A DNA stretch of 64,000 nucleotides from Trema orientale (lineage: Eukaryota; Streptophyta; Magnoliopsida; Rosales; Cannabaceae), in contig JXTC01000321.1 of assembly GCA_002914845.1 (NCBI GenBank), positions 63,098 through 127,097 of the forward strand, read 5' to 3'. The notes below the pieces were generated by a model that saw only the letters and a list, made by a program, of their open reading frames with translations, did not search any database and was not told the origin of the DNA. Each line of letters starts with the position of its first letter. Position 1 is the stretch's first letter. A program made the translations under genes and the position numbers. Shown piece by piece: positions 34,756 to 46,010 of the stretch.

Positions 34756-36390
34756 ACAACACCAATGAATTTTTCCTATGAGAATTTGCCTCATTCGGTG
34801 TCCAACCATGATTAATTCCAACAAATATTTTACAAAATTAATTTTGCAAATATTTTATAAAACTTAAAAAGTTAATTTAATTTTTAATTTTTTCAAGTCT
34901 CAACTTTGTCAAACTGAGTTAACTTGGGAGGACGTCGTAAAGTGAAAAACAAAGATAATGTAGTTGAGGGGAAAATGGATGTAGGTCCCAATATTACGTG
35001 GAGTATGAATGGAGGGTATAGTGGGAAAAGTGAAAAATTAGATGAATGTGCCAATGAGGGGGATAGTTTGAGAAAGCATAATGGTTTTAAAATGGAAAGA
35101 GAAAAGATGGGCCAGGGACCTCATCTCACTCGTTTCAGTCTATGGAATCTTTGTTTTTTTTTTTCGTATTTTTATTTTTTTGTTTTTTTTTTTGTTTTTT
35201 TTGGTTTTCAGCAGAATGAAATTGCCGAAAACTACACAAAGTGGACAATAGGCTGTAACTCGAACCTTATTTTCATTCATTTTTTTTTTCTCATAAAGCA
35301 TCATGTCATTTATGCTATCAATTATTATTTACTGCAGATCATGTCCATCATCAACATCAACATTAAGAGCAAATGACGAAATTTGGTATATAATAATGGG
35401 GAAGACTTGTGAGGAAGCATCGTCACTCGTATACATTATTCTTAGCCCGACTTTGCAAAAGAATTGGCCTCGTTCATAGATCCTTCACATGAAAAGAGGT
35501 GGATAAGAATTCAATGAAAATATTATTAGAGTATGTACAAAATTACAAGATAAAGGTAAGATTCTTTTTCATTACGGAAACAAAAAGAACGAAACAAATT
35601 GATTAAGAAACCACATAGTGATGAAGAAGATAAGAAGAAATTATGGCATAGTCGTCATTCTATCGAATAAAATTGAGTATAAATAGAGGTTAAATGAGAA
35701 TTCTAAATCAAGTAAAATTACAATTCAAAAAGGGAAGATAAGAGAGAGGAAAACTAAATCCAAAATATGTGCTAAGACCTTGTTTGGATGCACATTTGAT
35801 TTTTTTTTATAAAAATTGAAATAAAAAACAAAAATTTTGTTTATATTATTAAATTTTAAAAATAGAAAACTTGCTTAGTAATACTCCAAATCACTTTCAC
35901 TTTTAAAAAACAAAGAACATAAACATGCTTGGTAACTATAAAAATTAATTATGAAAATACATTTTTTAAGAATTTAATTAGAAAAATGTCATTTCCATAT
36001 TTTTATTTAAAAAATCCGTATTTTCATAATTTTATTTAAAAAATACCATTTATAAAAATATTACTTTTAAGATTTATTTAGAAAAATATCACTTTTGAAA
36101 AATTTATTTACAAAAATACCACTTAAACATTATCAACTTCTGGGTTTATTTTTTGTTTAGAAAATTTTTGAAAAGTGCATCCAAGTAGGATGTATTATAT
36201 AAAAAATTTCAAAATTAATAAGAAAATTAATTAAATAAATTAAATAGTTTATCCGATAAATACAACACTTGCCTTCTATATTACGTAGTATAGAACGAAT
36301 TAAAAGAGACAAATTTTTTGAAAAAAAAATAAATTGAAAGTTGCATAGAAAAAGACAGAGAGGGTCTTTATAAATTACATCATGTTGACA
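34756..36390. other. Gene-free part of block B
   Basis: 34920-35150 aligns with 13720-13960 of block A (GGGAGGA, TTACGTGGA, GCCAATGAGGGG, CATCTCA). A 150-codon frame here (34924-35376) is not maintained in block A and ends in poly-Phe, so it is unlikely to be a gene. 35930-36130 is low-complexity DNA of repeated 'tatttagaaaaat(a/g)(c/t)cac' type. Otherwise nothing is seen. Confidence 0.55.
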
Positions 36391-36663
36391 CTACTTACCC
36401 TTGTTGGATGGATGGGGGTATACGTTACCACTGGTCGATTTCGGCATATGGGCTGAGGCTGCAGAGCCAAAGAATTGATCAAGCATCATGCTCTTTACCA
36501 ATCTCCTTGGGGCAGGAAATACGCTTCCGGTTTTCGGTTTGAACCATGGTTCGGTTTCGGCTGGCTCCTCCGATACCACAATTCCAGTTGAGCTGCTTGA
36601 ATTCATTATTGTCTTCTCCGTCTCAGTCATCATCATAACCTTCGGGTTTTGTTTTGGCACCAT
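36391..36663 (-). CDS. Small basic protein, FKPxxGSVFPAPRR family (copy B, 90 aa)
   Basis: Intronless 90-codon frame. The start is taken at MVPKQNPKVM because this ATG aligns with MEAKQNPKK of copy A; the frame is open 14 codons further upstream, but that part aligns with the 5' UTR of copy A. There is a Met/Ser/Thr-rich N-terminus, then EEPAETEPW, the core FKPKTGSVFPAPRRLVKSMM (about residues 41-60), LDQFFGSA, and the ending NVYPHPSNKGK. It is a duplicate of the gene at 15354-15641: core and C-terminus are well conserved while the N-terminal third differs, a pattern suggesting selection on the core. No domain of known function is visible. Confidence 0.82.
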   Translation of the reverse strand: MVPKQNPKVMMMTETEKTIMNSSSSTGIVVSEEPAETEPWFKPKTGSVFPAPRRLVKSMMLDQFFGSAASAHMPKSTSGNVYPHPSNKGK

Positions 36664-36740
36664 TAATTCTCTCTTCTCTCTCTCTCTCTTCTTGTTTCTC
36701 AACAAGTTTCCAATGTGAGTCTGTAGCTAGCTTGAGTATT

Positions 36741-36760
36741 CTCTCTCTTTTTAATTTATA
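36741..36760 (-). promoter_or_regulatory. Conserved TATA / GA-repeat core promoter of copy B
   Basis: The minus strand reads TATAAATTAAAAAGAGAGAG about 80 bp before the ATG, a good TATA box followed by a GA repeat. The equivalent site upstream of copy A keeps TTAAAAAAGAGAGAG. Confidence 0.6.
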
Positions 36761-37683
36761 ACATGTGATGGAGTTATGTTTGGAGGGGAAATCATGACTT
36801 AGATTTATGTGTGCATATATATATATATACGTGCTAGTTTCTGTGTTATACAATCTCCTTGTGGAGTTTTTATATTATATTATATTTTTCGTTTAGGTAA
36901 TGCATATATGCTTTATTTGTTAGGAAATTGTATTTCCTATAGCGGGCCACATATATTTTGGACAATTGTATTGGGCCATATTGTTCTTAAGCAGACCCAA
37001 TAAGTGATTTAATTAAGGCTGGGTCAGGATATCCAATTGGGTATGGATACCAATGTGGATACATTGTTAGTCACCCATTTGGGTTTGATGGATACCCAAC
37101 AGGGGACTATATAAAAGACCTATTAGGGTTATGGTCCCTGTAGCCAAAAGAACACGTACGCTTAATTCTCTATAACTCACCATCAGTTACAGAGAATTCC
37201 ATCTGAGTGACATTAGGCTTTTAGGCTACAGAAGATCAAACCCTCTAGCGATTACAGCCAATTTCTTACGCTTCCGCCTTCGGTTCATCGTCCAGACTAC
37301 GGTATTGAATCATGGACTCAGGTATACTTAATGAATCCCTACCTATCAGTTTTACATGAATGTTCTAGGGTTTGTGTTTGGTTTTGCAATCCCATATATT
37401 CAAGTATAACAAGTGGTATCAGAGCGGGATTTCATGCTAAAATTGATTAGGTTTTCATGCATGCCTGTAGTTTTCAAAATCTATGCCTATTTAGATTTTT
37501 AGGATTTAGATTATACATACATGATTTAAAATTTTATATGATTTATTGAGTATTTGATGCTATGAGGGTTAAAGTAATTGAGTTTTGGGTCATAAGGTAC
37601 GTGATTAGAGGCAAATAATCACGGATTTGAGGATTTGGTTCTAGGTTTTTCGGGTTTAAAAATTTTCGGTGCAGGTGCAGGCA

Positions 37684-37800
37684 GTGGCGCCGCAGCGCCA
37701 CATCATACAGGCCGTGGCGCCACAGCGCCACAACCCGAGACGTGGTGCCGCAGCGCCACTCTGGCACCACAGCGCCATTTCAGGGCACCGCATCGCCACC
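37684..37800 (+). repeat. GC-rich imperfect repeats in the copia leader
   Basis: Between the PBS and gag there are five copies, spaced 20-30 bp, of a unit like GTGGCGCCGCAGCGCCAC. Each has self-complementary arms (GTGGCG / CGCCAC), and later copies degrade to CTGGCACCACAGCGCCAT and GGCACCGCATCGCCACC. Further downstream CGGCCCAAAGGAAG occurs three times (near 38203, 38299 and 38384). They could form hairpins in the element RNA; a packaging or dimerisation role is inference. Confidence 0.75.
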
Positions 37801-38519
37801 CCTTCAGTCACTTTAGATCGGTTTTTTGATCTAATTTGAGATTTTGGGTCTCATTTTAGATAGAATTGAGTCGGTTTTGACCTAATTCGAGGGGTTACAA
37901 TCTAAAACTTGACAAATTAAGTTCATTGCCTCAAATCCACTAAACATAGACCCAAATTTATCCGTTGAAAACTCTTGTTTGGTTTTAAGAGTTGATAAAT
38001 TTCATAAACTCAATTAATTTTGGTTCGTGCTTGTAAAAATTTTATTTGCTTGGGCATTTCGGATGATTTTCATTGCACAATTTATCTTGTATGTTAGATT
38101 AAACACGATAAAGTAATATGTTGCCAAAGTAACTTCTGTTGTGTAGTTTTTTTTAGTCTGACGTATAAAGATGTTGTGGGTTTGTTGTTAATGCGGATAA
38201 CTATCGGCCCAAAGGAAGATGGTTATTTGGCACGACAACAAACACACCTGTGATAATGAGTATGTGACGGTTGTTTGGTTTCCATGTGAGCAATAAATCG
38301 GCCCAAAGGAAGGTTTGTTGTTTGACAGGATTTACTGTCAGTATTTGATTATTACACCTAAGAGTACCTTGCAAGTTAATACGTCGGCCCAAAGGAAGGC
38401 CTATTAATGTTGCGCTAGGTATTTTGTGATGGTAGCCCACCTTATGTGATATATATCATATTTGCATATTTTGTGATTATATTGTATGCCTATATATGAC
38501 ATTTAAGTTGTGAGTATGT

Positions 38520-41500
38520 TTAATTTATGGTACTATTTTGTTCTCTATACAGTTTCTGCTGCTAATTTTTCTGCCAACTTGAATACTATTTTTGTGCTTA
38601 CGGGTACAAACTTTAAGTCCTGAAAAGAGAATGTTATGATCGTACTGGATTGTATNNNNNNNNNNNNNNNNNNNNNNNNNNNNNNNNNNNNNNNNNNNNN
38701 NNNNNNNNNNNNNNNNNNNNNNNNNNNNNNNNNNNNNNNNNNNNNNNNNNNNNNNNNNNNNNNNNNNNNNNNNNNNNNNNNNNNNNNNNNNNNNNNNNNN
38801 NNNNNNNNNNNNNNNNNNNNNNNNNNNNNNNNNNNNNNNNNNNNNNNNNNNNNNNNNNNNNNNNNNNNNNNNNNNNNNNNNNNNNNNNNNNNNNNNNNNN
38901 NNNNNNNNNNNNNNNNNNNNNNNNNNNNNNNNNNNNNNNNNNNNNNNNNNNNNNNNNNNNNNNNNNNNNNNNNNNNNNNNNNNNNNNNNNNNNNNNNNNN
39001 NNNNNNNNNNNNNNNNNNNNNNNNNNNNNNNNNNNNNNNNNNNNNNNNNNNNNNNNNNNNNNNNNNNNNNNNNNNNNNNNNNNNNNNNNNNNNNNNNNNN
39101 NNNNNNNNNNNNNNNNNNNNNNNNNNNNNNNNNNNNNNNNNNNNNNNNNNNNNNNNNNNNNNNNNNNNNNNNNNNNNNNNNNNNNNNNNNNNNNNNNNNN
39201 NNNNNNGGCGACGGCCAAACAGCTTCGGTGGAGGCCATTGGGCACTTTAGATTGTATTTGAATACTGGAAAATATTTGGATTTGTATGAGACTTTTGTGG
39301 TACCGTCTTTAAGACGGAATTCGGTTTCAGTTTCTGTATTGGACAAATTCGGTTATTCTTGTTCTTTCGGAAATAATTCATTTAGTCTTATGCTTAATTC
39401 AAATGTTGTTGGTTCTGGTATTCTTATTGACAATCTTTATATGGTAAATACCCAACATTCCGTTAATGAAACTTTGCTTGTAAATTCAAGAGGTACAAAA
39501 CGAAAATTAACTAATGTGGACTCATCGATGTTATGGCACAGACGCTTAGGACACATTTCTAAACAAAGAATTGAACATTTTGTGTCTGATGGGATCCTTG
39601 GTCCCATTGATTTGGCAGATTTTACCGTCTGCGTTGAGTGTATAAAGGGGAAACAGACAAAAGTTAGGAAGTTAGGTGCCAATAGGAATTCTAGCATCTT
39701 AGAACTGATACATACGGATATCTGTGGTCCATTCCCTACGGCTTCTTGGAATGGACAATAGTACTTTATCACGTTCATAGACGATTATTCTCGCTATGGG
39801 TACATATACTTAATTTATGAGAAGTCACAATCGCTGGACGTATTTAAGACTTATAAAGCTGAAGTTGAAAATCAGCTTGATAAGAAAATTAAGGCTATCA
39901 AATCTGATCGTGGTGGTAAATACTACGGTCGGTATGACGGATCAGGTGAGCAACGTCCAGGGCCTTTCGCTATGTATTTGGAAGAGTGCGGCATCATCCC
40001 ACAATACACCATGCCTGGGAAACCTAGCATGAATGGTATTGCTGAACGACGCAATCGGACACTAAAGGATATGGTAAGGAGTATGATCAGTCATTCCACC
40101 TTACCAGAATCACTATAGGAAGACGCACTCAAAACTGCAGCATATATCCTTAATAGAGTACCGAGCAAAGCAGTAGCTAAAACCTCTTATGAACTCTGGA
40201 CTGGGCGAAAGCCCAGTATAAATCGTTTACACATATGGGGTTGTCCAGCTGAGGCAAGGCCTTACAGGCTGAATGAAAAGAAACTGGACTCAAGAATAGT
40301 AAGCTGCTATTTTATTGGGTATTCTGAAAGATCCAGAGGCTATAAATTTTATGATCCCACAATAAAGCCTTTTTTTGAGATGAGAAATGCCAAATTTCTT
40401 GAGGATATTGAGTTTGGGAGGAAAGATAAGGTTAGGAACATTGTTTTTGAAGAGGAATTCATTTCTCTTCCTATGGTTGCTATTGACAATGGTCAGGACA
40501 TTCAGGTTCATGTTCCTGACAATATCATTGTTCAAGATGCAATCGCTCCAGTTCAAGACAATGTTCAGAAGGTTCTTATCCCAGTTGAGGTACATGCTCA
40601 TGTAGAGCAAACTCAACAGCCTCAAGAACTAGTGCATTTAAGGAGGTCTATTAGAGAAAGGAGAAGTGCGATTCCGGATGATTATGTCGTATATCTCCAG
40701 GAACATGAGTTTGACATTAGGATAGTGGAAGATGATCCAATCAACTTCACACAAGTCAAACAAAGTTCCAATTCTCAAAAGTGGATCGACACTATGAATG
40801 AAGAGATGAAGTCTATGAGAGACAATGGCGTTTGGGATCTCGTCAAATTGCCTGAAGGTGCGAAGCCCATTGGTTGCAAATGGATATTTAAGACCAAACG
40901 GGATTCGAAAGGCAATGTTGAGAGATATAAGGCACGTCTTGTCGCTAAAAGCTTCACTCAGAAGGAAGGCACTGACTTTAAAGAGACCTTCTCTCCGGTT
41001 GCTTCGAAGGACTCTTTTAGAGTTATTATGGCACTTGTGGCTCATTATGATCTTGAACTTCATCAGATGGACGTTAAGACGGCATTTCTCAATGGTGACA
41101 TTGATGAAACGATATATATGGTGCAGCTAGAAAACTTTGTATTGGGAGATCCAAAGTCTATGGTTTGCAAACTCAAGAAGTCCATCTATGGTCTCAAGCA
41201 GGCTTCTCGTCAATGGTACCACAAATTTCATGAGGTAATTCTCTCGTTCGGTTTTGAGGTGAATCCTATTGATGATTGTGTATACCATAAGTTCAGTGGG
41301 AGTAAGTTTATCTTTTTGGTGCTTTATGTTGATGACACACTACTGGCAAGTAGTGATATAGGCTTATTGCACGACACCAAGAGATTTCTTGCGAAAAATT
41401 TCGAAATGAAAGACCCTGGAGTCGCCTCTTTTGTATTAGGTATACAGATACACCGAGATCATTTTCGGGGTATCCTTGGGTTATCACAAAAGAGCTATAT

Positions 41501-42287
41501 CGACAGAGTGCTCAGTAGGTTTGGTATGGATAAGTGTGCACCAACGGACACTCCGGTGTCTAAGGGAGATAAATTTAGCCTCAGCCAAAGTCCCAAGAAT
41601 GATATTGATAAAGAAGCTATGCAACAGTTTCCTTATGCTTCGGCTGTAGGGAGTCTGATCTTGCGTTCATAGTCGGTATATTGGGCAGATACATGAGTAA
41701 TCCTGGAGTGGATCATTGAAAGGCAGCAAAGAGGGTTATGAGGTACTTACGGAGAACAAAGGAATACATGCTCAGTTATCAGAGATCGGACATTTTGGAG
41801 ATCATTGGGTACTCCGACTCTGATTTTACAGGATGTCTAGACAGTAAGAGATCCACATCGGACTATGTCTTTCTTTTAGCTGGATGAGCTGTTTCCTGGA
41901 AGAGTGCTAAGCAGACACTCGTAGCTACTTCCACTATGGAGGCAAAATTCATAGCTTGTTATGAGGCATCCAATCAGGGAATATGGCTGCGAAATTTTGT
42001 CACTGGGCTGCATATAGTAAATGGCATTGAAAGGCCATTGAAACTTTACTGTGACAATAACTCGGCAGTCTTATATTCTAACAGCAATAGGAGCTCATCA
42101 AAGTCAAAGCACATTGACATTAAGTTCCTAGCTGTTAAAGAAAGAGTTCAGAGTCGTTTAGTGTCAATTGAGCATATTGGTACAAACTCTATGATAATGG
42201 ATCCGCTCACCAAAGGTTTACCACCTAAGGTCTTTCACGAGCACACTGCTCGTATGGGTGTTGTATTTTTGGATGGTGTGCAGTTTT
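38520..42287 (+). pseudogene. Copia gag-pol polyprotein remnant
   Basis: Domains in order: Gag start (SANLNTIFVLTGTNF), the N gap, pre-integrase (MLWHRRLGHISKQRIEHF ... CVECIKGKQ), integrase core (HTDICGPFPTASWNG, IDDYSRYGYIY, KSDRGGKYYG, MNGIAERRNRTLKDM) and reverse transcriptase (WIFKTKRDSKGNVERYKARL, YVDDTLLASS). RNase H follows (GYSDSDFTGCLDSKRS, STMEAKFIACYEAS, DNNSAVLYSNSNRSSSKSKH, DPLTKGLPPKVFHEH). Stops are at 38621 (TGA), 39759 (TAG), 40116 (TAG), 41717 (TGA) and 41885 (TGA). A small deletion near 41665-41670 removes the residues before FIVGILGRYMS. The longest intact part is 40380-41672. Confidence 0.95.
38656..39206. other. Assembly gap (551 N)
   Basis: A run of N inside the copia gag/protease region. 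Frames drawn through it are artefacts. Confidence 1.
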
Positions 42288-43294
42288 AGTGGGAGTTTGT
42301 AATTTAGTTTAGATGCTTATTGTGTGACACTTGTTTATGTTTGTTTACTGTAGTACTTTGGTTATTGATGATAGTTTTCATTATAGACTCTGTTCATTAT
42401 ATATTATATGATGCATTTCATATTTTCTAGCTTTCCCATTGTGGTTAACAATAAAGTTTGCGGTAATACACTAAAGGGGAAAGACTACGGTCGATCTCAA
42501 TAAAGTTTCGGGTGGACCAGTTGGAAATAGACACGGTAAATCACATTGCATGTAATTTCCATGCCACATTTCATACTTGATCTATGTCATTTGGGTGTAT
42601 TAGTACGGTGATCATTGAGGGTTCTAGTTACCATCCAAATAAGTGCAACAATGAACGTTTTGATTTCGTACTGATATGTCTGATGGACGGAATTGTAACT
42701 TCGGAGATATTCAGGAATAATATGGTGTATTAATGGCCATACTTCAGTTTTGCAATACAATTGTATTTGGTTCATATGTGACCCAAGTAGAAGATTGTTA
42801 GGAAATTATATTTCCTATAGTGAGCCACATATATTTTGGACAATTGTATTAGGCCATATTGTTCTTAAGCAGACCCAATAAGTGATTTAATTAAGGCTGG
42901 GTAAGGATATCCAACTGGGTATAGATACCAATGTGGATACCCTGTTAATCACCCATTTGGGTTTGATGGATACTCAACAGGGGACTATATAAAGGACCTA
43001 TTAGGGTTATGGTCCCTGTAGCTAAAAGAACACGTACGCTTAATTATCTATAACCCACCATCAGTTACAGAGAATTCCATCTGAGTGACATTAGGCTTTT
43101 AGGCTATAGAAGATCAAACTCTCTAGTGATTACAGCCAATTTCTTACGCTTCCGCCTTCGGTTCATCGTCCAGACTACGGTATTGAATCATGGACTCAGA
43201 TATATTCAATGAATCCCTACCTATAACTTTTACATGAATATTCTAGAATTTGTGTTTAGTTTTGCAATTTCATATATTCAAGTATAACATTATT

Positions 43295-44734
43295 CCTCTA
43301 ATGATCATTGCCTTTAAGTTCCAAAGGGAAAAAAGGAACACGTTTTTTTCTTACAATGAAAAGTACATACAAAAGTGAGGGTGCTATTCTTCGCACAGAA
43401 GATAACGATAAGCCCACTGCCCCCATATGTATTTCTAAGGTACGGCGACGTCATGTTCATATATTGGTTTTTAATTGACGTAAGCAAATCGATCAAATGT
43501 ACCCCAAATATGTGAGCGAAAAAAAATGTACCCCAAATATTTCTATACTTTTGTTTGGCCATGGATGATGTCCTTTTTTTGAAAAAAAGGAATTGGTCAT
43601 GCCCCCTTGTAAGTGCAATTGGTCCCGCATATTTATTGTTAGAAAAGAGGAGGAGGTCCCACTAAAATTGCAAAAGTGGAGTTGTTGACCGGTAGTAATA
43701 GGTTTTTCTTACCGGATTCCTTCCACGCCAACAAATTAAGCAATTTACAATGTATTATTTCAGGGTAAAATTATAATTGTGCATAAATAAGTTATGGCAA
43801 AAAAGTCATTGTGCACAACAAAGGCAGAATAATATTATTAAAATGTATAACACAATCTAGTAATGCAGAACATGAAATGGTAATACGCTTCAAAGTTCAT
43901 CAAATATATGACAATAAGTGCTAATTTATATCATGAAATAATAAAAGAGTACACGGCTTGGAAAGTCTCACACTTCCTGCAAATTTGACCACACATAAAT
44001 AATAATACAATAACAAATTTCAAAAATTAAGATAATAAAATCTAAAAAATAAAACAAAACAAAACTCTCCTAGATCTCAATGTACATAGTTATACATTTC
44101 TTCTAACCGATCTTCAAATTCTCATATTTTTCAAAATTGATCAAACTACTTGCTGCGTTTAATAATCATCAATACAAAATGAAAAAGAAAAAACTTGAGA
44201 GTACACTATAAGGGCATGAACATTTTAGAAATAAAGCACATTATCATTTTACACTAATTTAAGTCCATTTTTCCGTAGAATTAGAAAATAATTATAAAAT
44301 ATAAGATGGCTATTAATGATGCCATCCTAATTTTCGGCTCTATAAAACTTGATTTCATTTACTTTTTAATTATCTTATTTCAATTTTGTCTTAATTTATT
44401 TAATACCAGATTGAAATAAATAAGTAACCAGCATGTGTTTGCTTACAAAACACTTTAGTTTAGTTTGAAAGGAACCATAGATGGTATTGTGCCATTGCAT
44501 TGGATGATATTAAAAGAATAGATTGAAGTGGATAGGAAGATATTTTTATTTTCTACAATTCTTCGTTTGATGCATATATAGATAAGCTTAGAAAAATTCT
44601 ATAATTCATAATCTTAATAATAAAAATAAAATCTAAACTTTATAAAATTCTTGTAAATGCAAACTCTTATTTCCAGAAAACTTCAATGTCATTTAAAAAA
44701 ACATTTCTTTAATGTCATTAAAAAAATATTTCTT
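43295..44734. other. Gene-free AT-rich DNA in block B
   Basis: No gene seen. A short direct repeat (AATGTACCCCAAATAT, near 43496 and 43525) and general AT-richness only. Confidence 0.5.
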
Positions 44735-45600
44735 CAATGTCAATGAGTTGATTGACTTCATAATCATCTAGATAAGTTAAAACTGCATATGATTAAATAT
44801 AGCGTCACAAAAGTTTAGTCATAGTATATGGAAAATGTTTAGATAGAAGTAAATTTATGAAATTAAGTCAACGAAGTGACTAAATTAACATCTTAATCAC
44901 TTTAGTTAGAGAAATTGCATAATACTAAGTACTAGTGTCACATAAGACTAATTAATCATGATTTAGGAAAAAAAGTTCAATTATCGGTGAAATTATGAAA
45001 TTATTCCGAGAAAGGGACTCATTGACTTTATATTCAATTTGATTTTTTTAAAAAAAAAAAAATTGCATAATATCATGTATTAGTGTCATATAAGATTAGT
45101 CTTGATTTAGGAAAAATGTTACATTTTAGGTGAAATTAGGCCAATAAAGTGACTGAATTGACTTCTTAATCACTTTGATCAGAGAAATTGCATGAGATTA
45201 AATATATGTGTCGCATAAGATTTATCATGACACAAGAAAAATATTCAATCAAACATGATATTTATGAAATTAAATAAACTAATTTACTTCTTAATCGTTT
45301 TGATTAGAGAAAATTGCATAATACTATGTACTAGTGTCACATAAGATTAGTCATTGTTTAAATTAAAATTCAATCAAATGTGAAATTATGAAATTGTGTC
45401 TAACAAGGGACTATATTAATTTTCTATTCACTTTAATTAGAAAAAAATATATAATAACAAGTATTGTGAATAATAAGTAATAGTGTCACATAAACTGAGT
45501 TTTAGTTTAGGAAAAATATTCAACTAGACTGAAATTAGATCAATAAATGGACTAAATTGAGAAATTTTATAATACCAATATTGGTATTACGTGAGATTAT
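44735..45600. repeat. Diverged tandem repeat array, unit about 125 bp, about 7 copies
   Basis: Each unit carries, in order, GAAATT(A)TGAAATTA..., a 'ggactcatTGACTT'-like segment, TTAATCACTTTGATTAGAGA, AATTGCATAATACTA, GTACTAGTGTCACATAAGAT, TAGTCATGATTTAGGAAAAA and TTCAATCAA. Units start near 44735, 44860, 44985, 45125, 45255, 45385 and 45530. Divergence is high, so the array is old. It is noncoding. Confidence 0.8.
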
Positions 45601-45787
45601 ATTCCTTATTTTGTTTGTTTTTGTTTTTGTTTCTACTTTTTTTCTTTTCTTTTCTTTTTTTCCGTTATCCCGAATAATATAACCCCCTTATTACCTTGGG
45701 ATAGGTGCTTTGTCATTAATTATAACCTATTATCAAGTTTTCATTCCTTTTATAAACTTTTCACCTATTAAAAACAATGAGTAATAT

Positions 45788-46010
45788 TTTTATTTTATTT
45801 TATTTTATTTTTTAAAAAATAGGACTTAACTAATGACCTCTACTTATTATAAATTAAAAAAAAAAAATACCTACTACTACTCAATCTCCACCTCACCCCA
45901 TTAGAGATAATAAATTTTCACGCCTATTCCTGGTGTGACTCGAACCCAAGACTGAAATCCTAGGTAGTGAGTGTTCTTACCACTTGAGTCAACCCACTTC
46001 GTCAAAATAT
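45788..46010 (-). mobile_element. tRNA-derived SINE (223 bp)
   Basis: On the minus strand the head carries a box A-like TTGACTCAAGTGGTAAGAAC and a box B GGGTTCGAGTCACACC, the internal RNA polymerase III promoter of a tRNA-derived SINE. The tail reads AATAAGTAGAGGTCATTAGT then TAAGTCCTATTTTTT. A 10-bp direct duplication TGAGTAATAT flanks it (45778-45787 and 46011-46020). The tail is shared with the SINE at 55864-56026. Confidence 0.88.

Larger units (their letters stand above)
36918..43289 (+). mobile_element. Full-length but defective Ty1/copia retrotransposon (6372 bp with gap)
   Basis: The 5' LTR is 36918-37411 and the 3' LTR is 42796-43289, each 494 bp, from TGTTAGGAAATT to AAGTATAACA. 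The 5-bp duplication TTATT flanks it (36913-36917 and 43290-43294). A PBS GTGGTATCAGAGC follows the 5' LTR (37413-37425). I count about 29 differences between the LTRs (about 94% identity). The internal region encodes gag to RNase H with several stops; a 551-bp assembly gap (38656-39206) hides most of gag/protease. It is inserted 250 bp upstream of the small-protein gene copy B. Confidence 0.96.

Noticed and set aside
34924..35376. 150-codon plus-strand frame
   Set aside because: The homologous stretch in block A (13720-13960) does not keep the frame, and the second half is poly-Phe from T runs.
38525..39346. Long frames across 38.5-39.3 kb
   Set aside because: They run through the 551-base N gap and are artefacts.
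40290..41063. Minus-strand frames of 111 and 141 codons
   Set aside because: Antisense shadows of the copia pol reading frame.
44735..45600. Regularly spaced repeats that could suggest a CRISPR array
   Set aside because: Units are contiguous, about 125 bp and diverged, without unique spacers, and the genome is eukaryotic.
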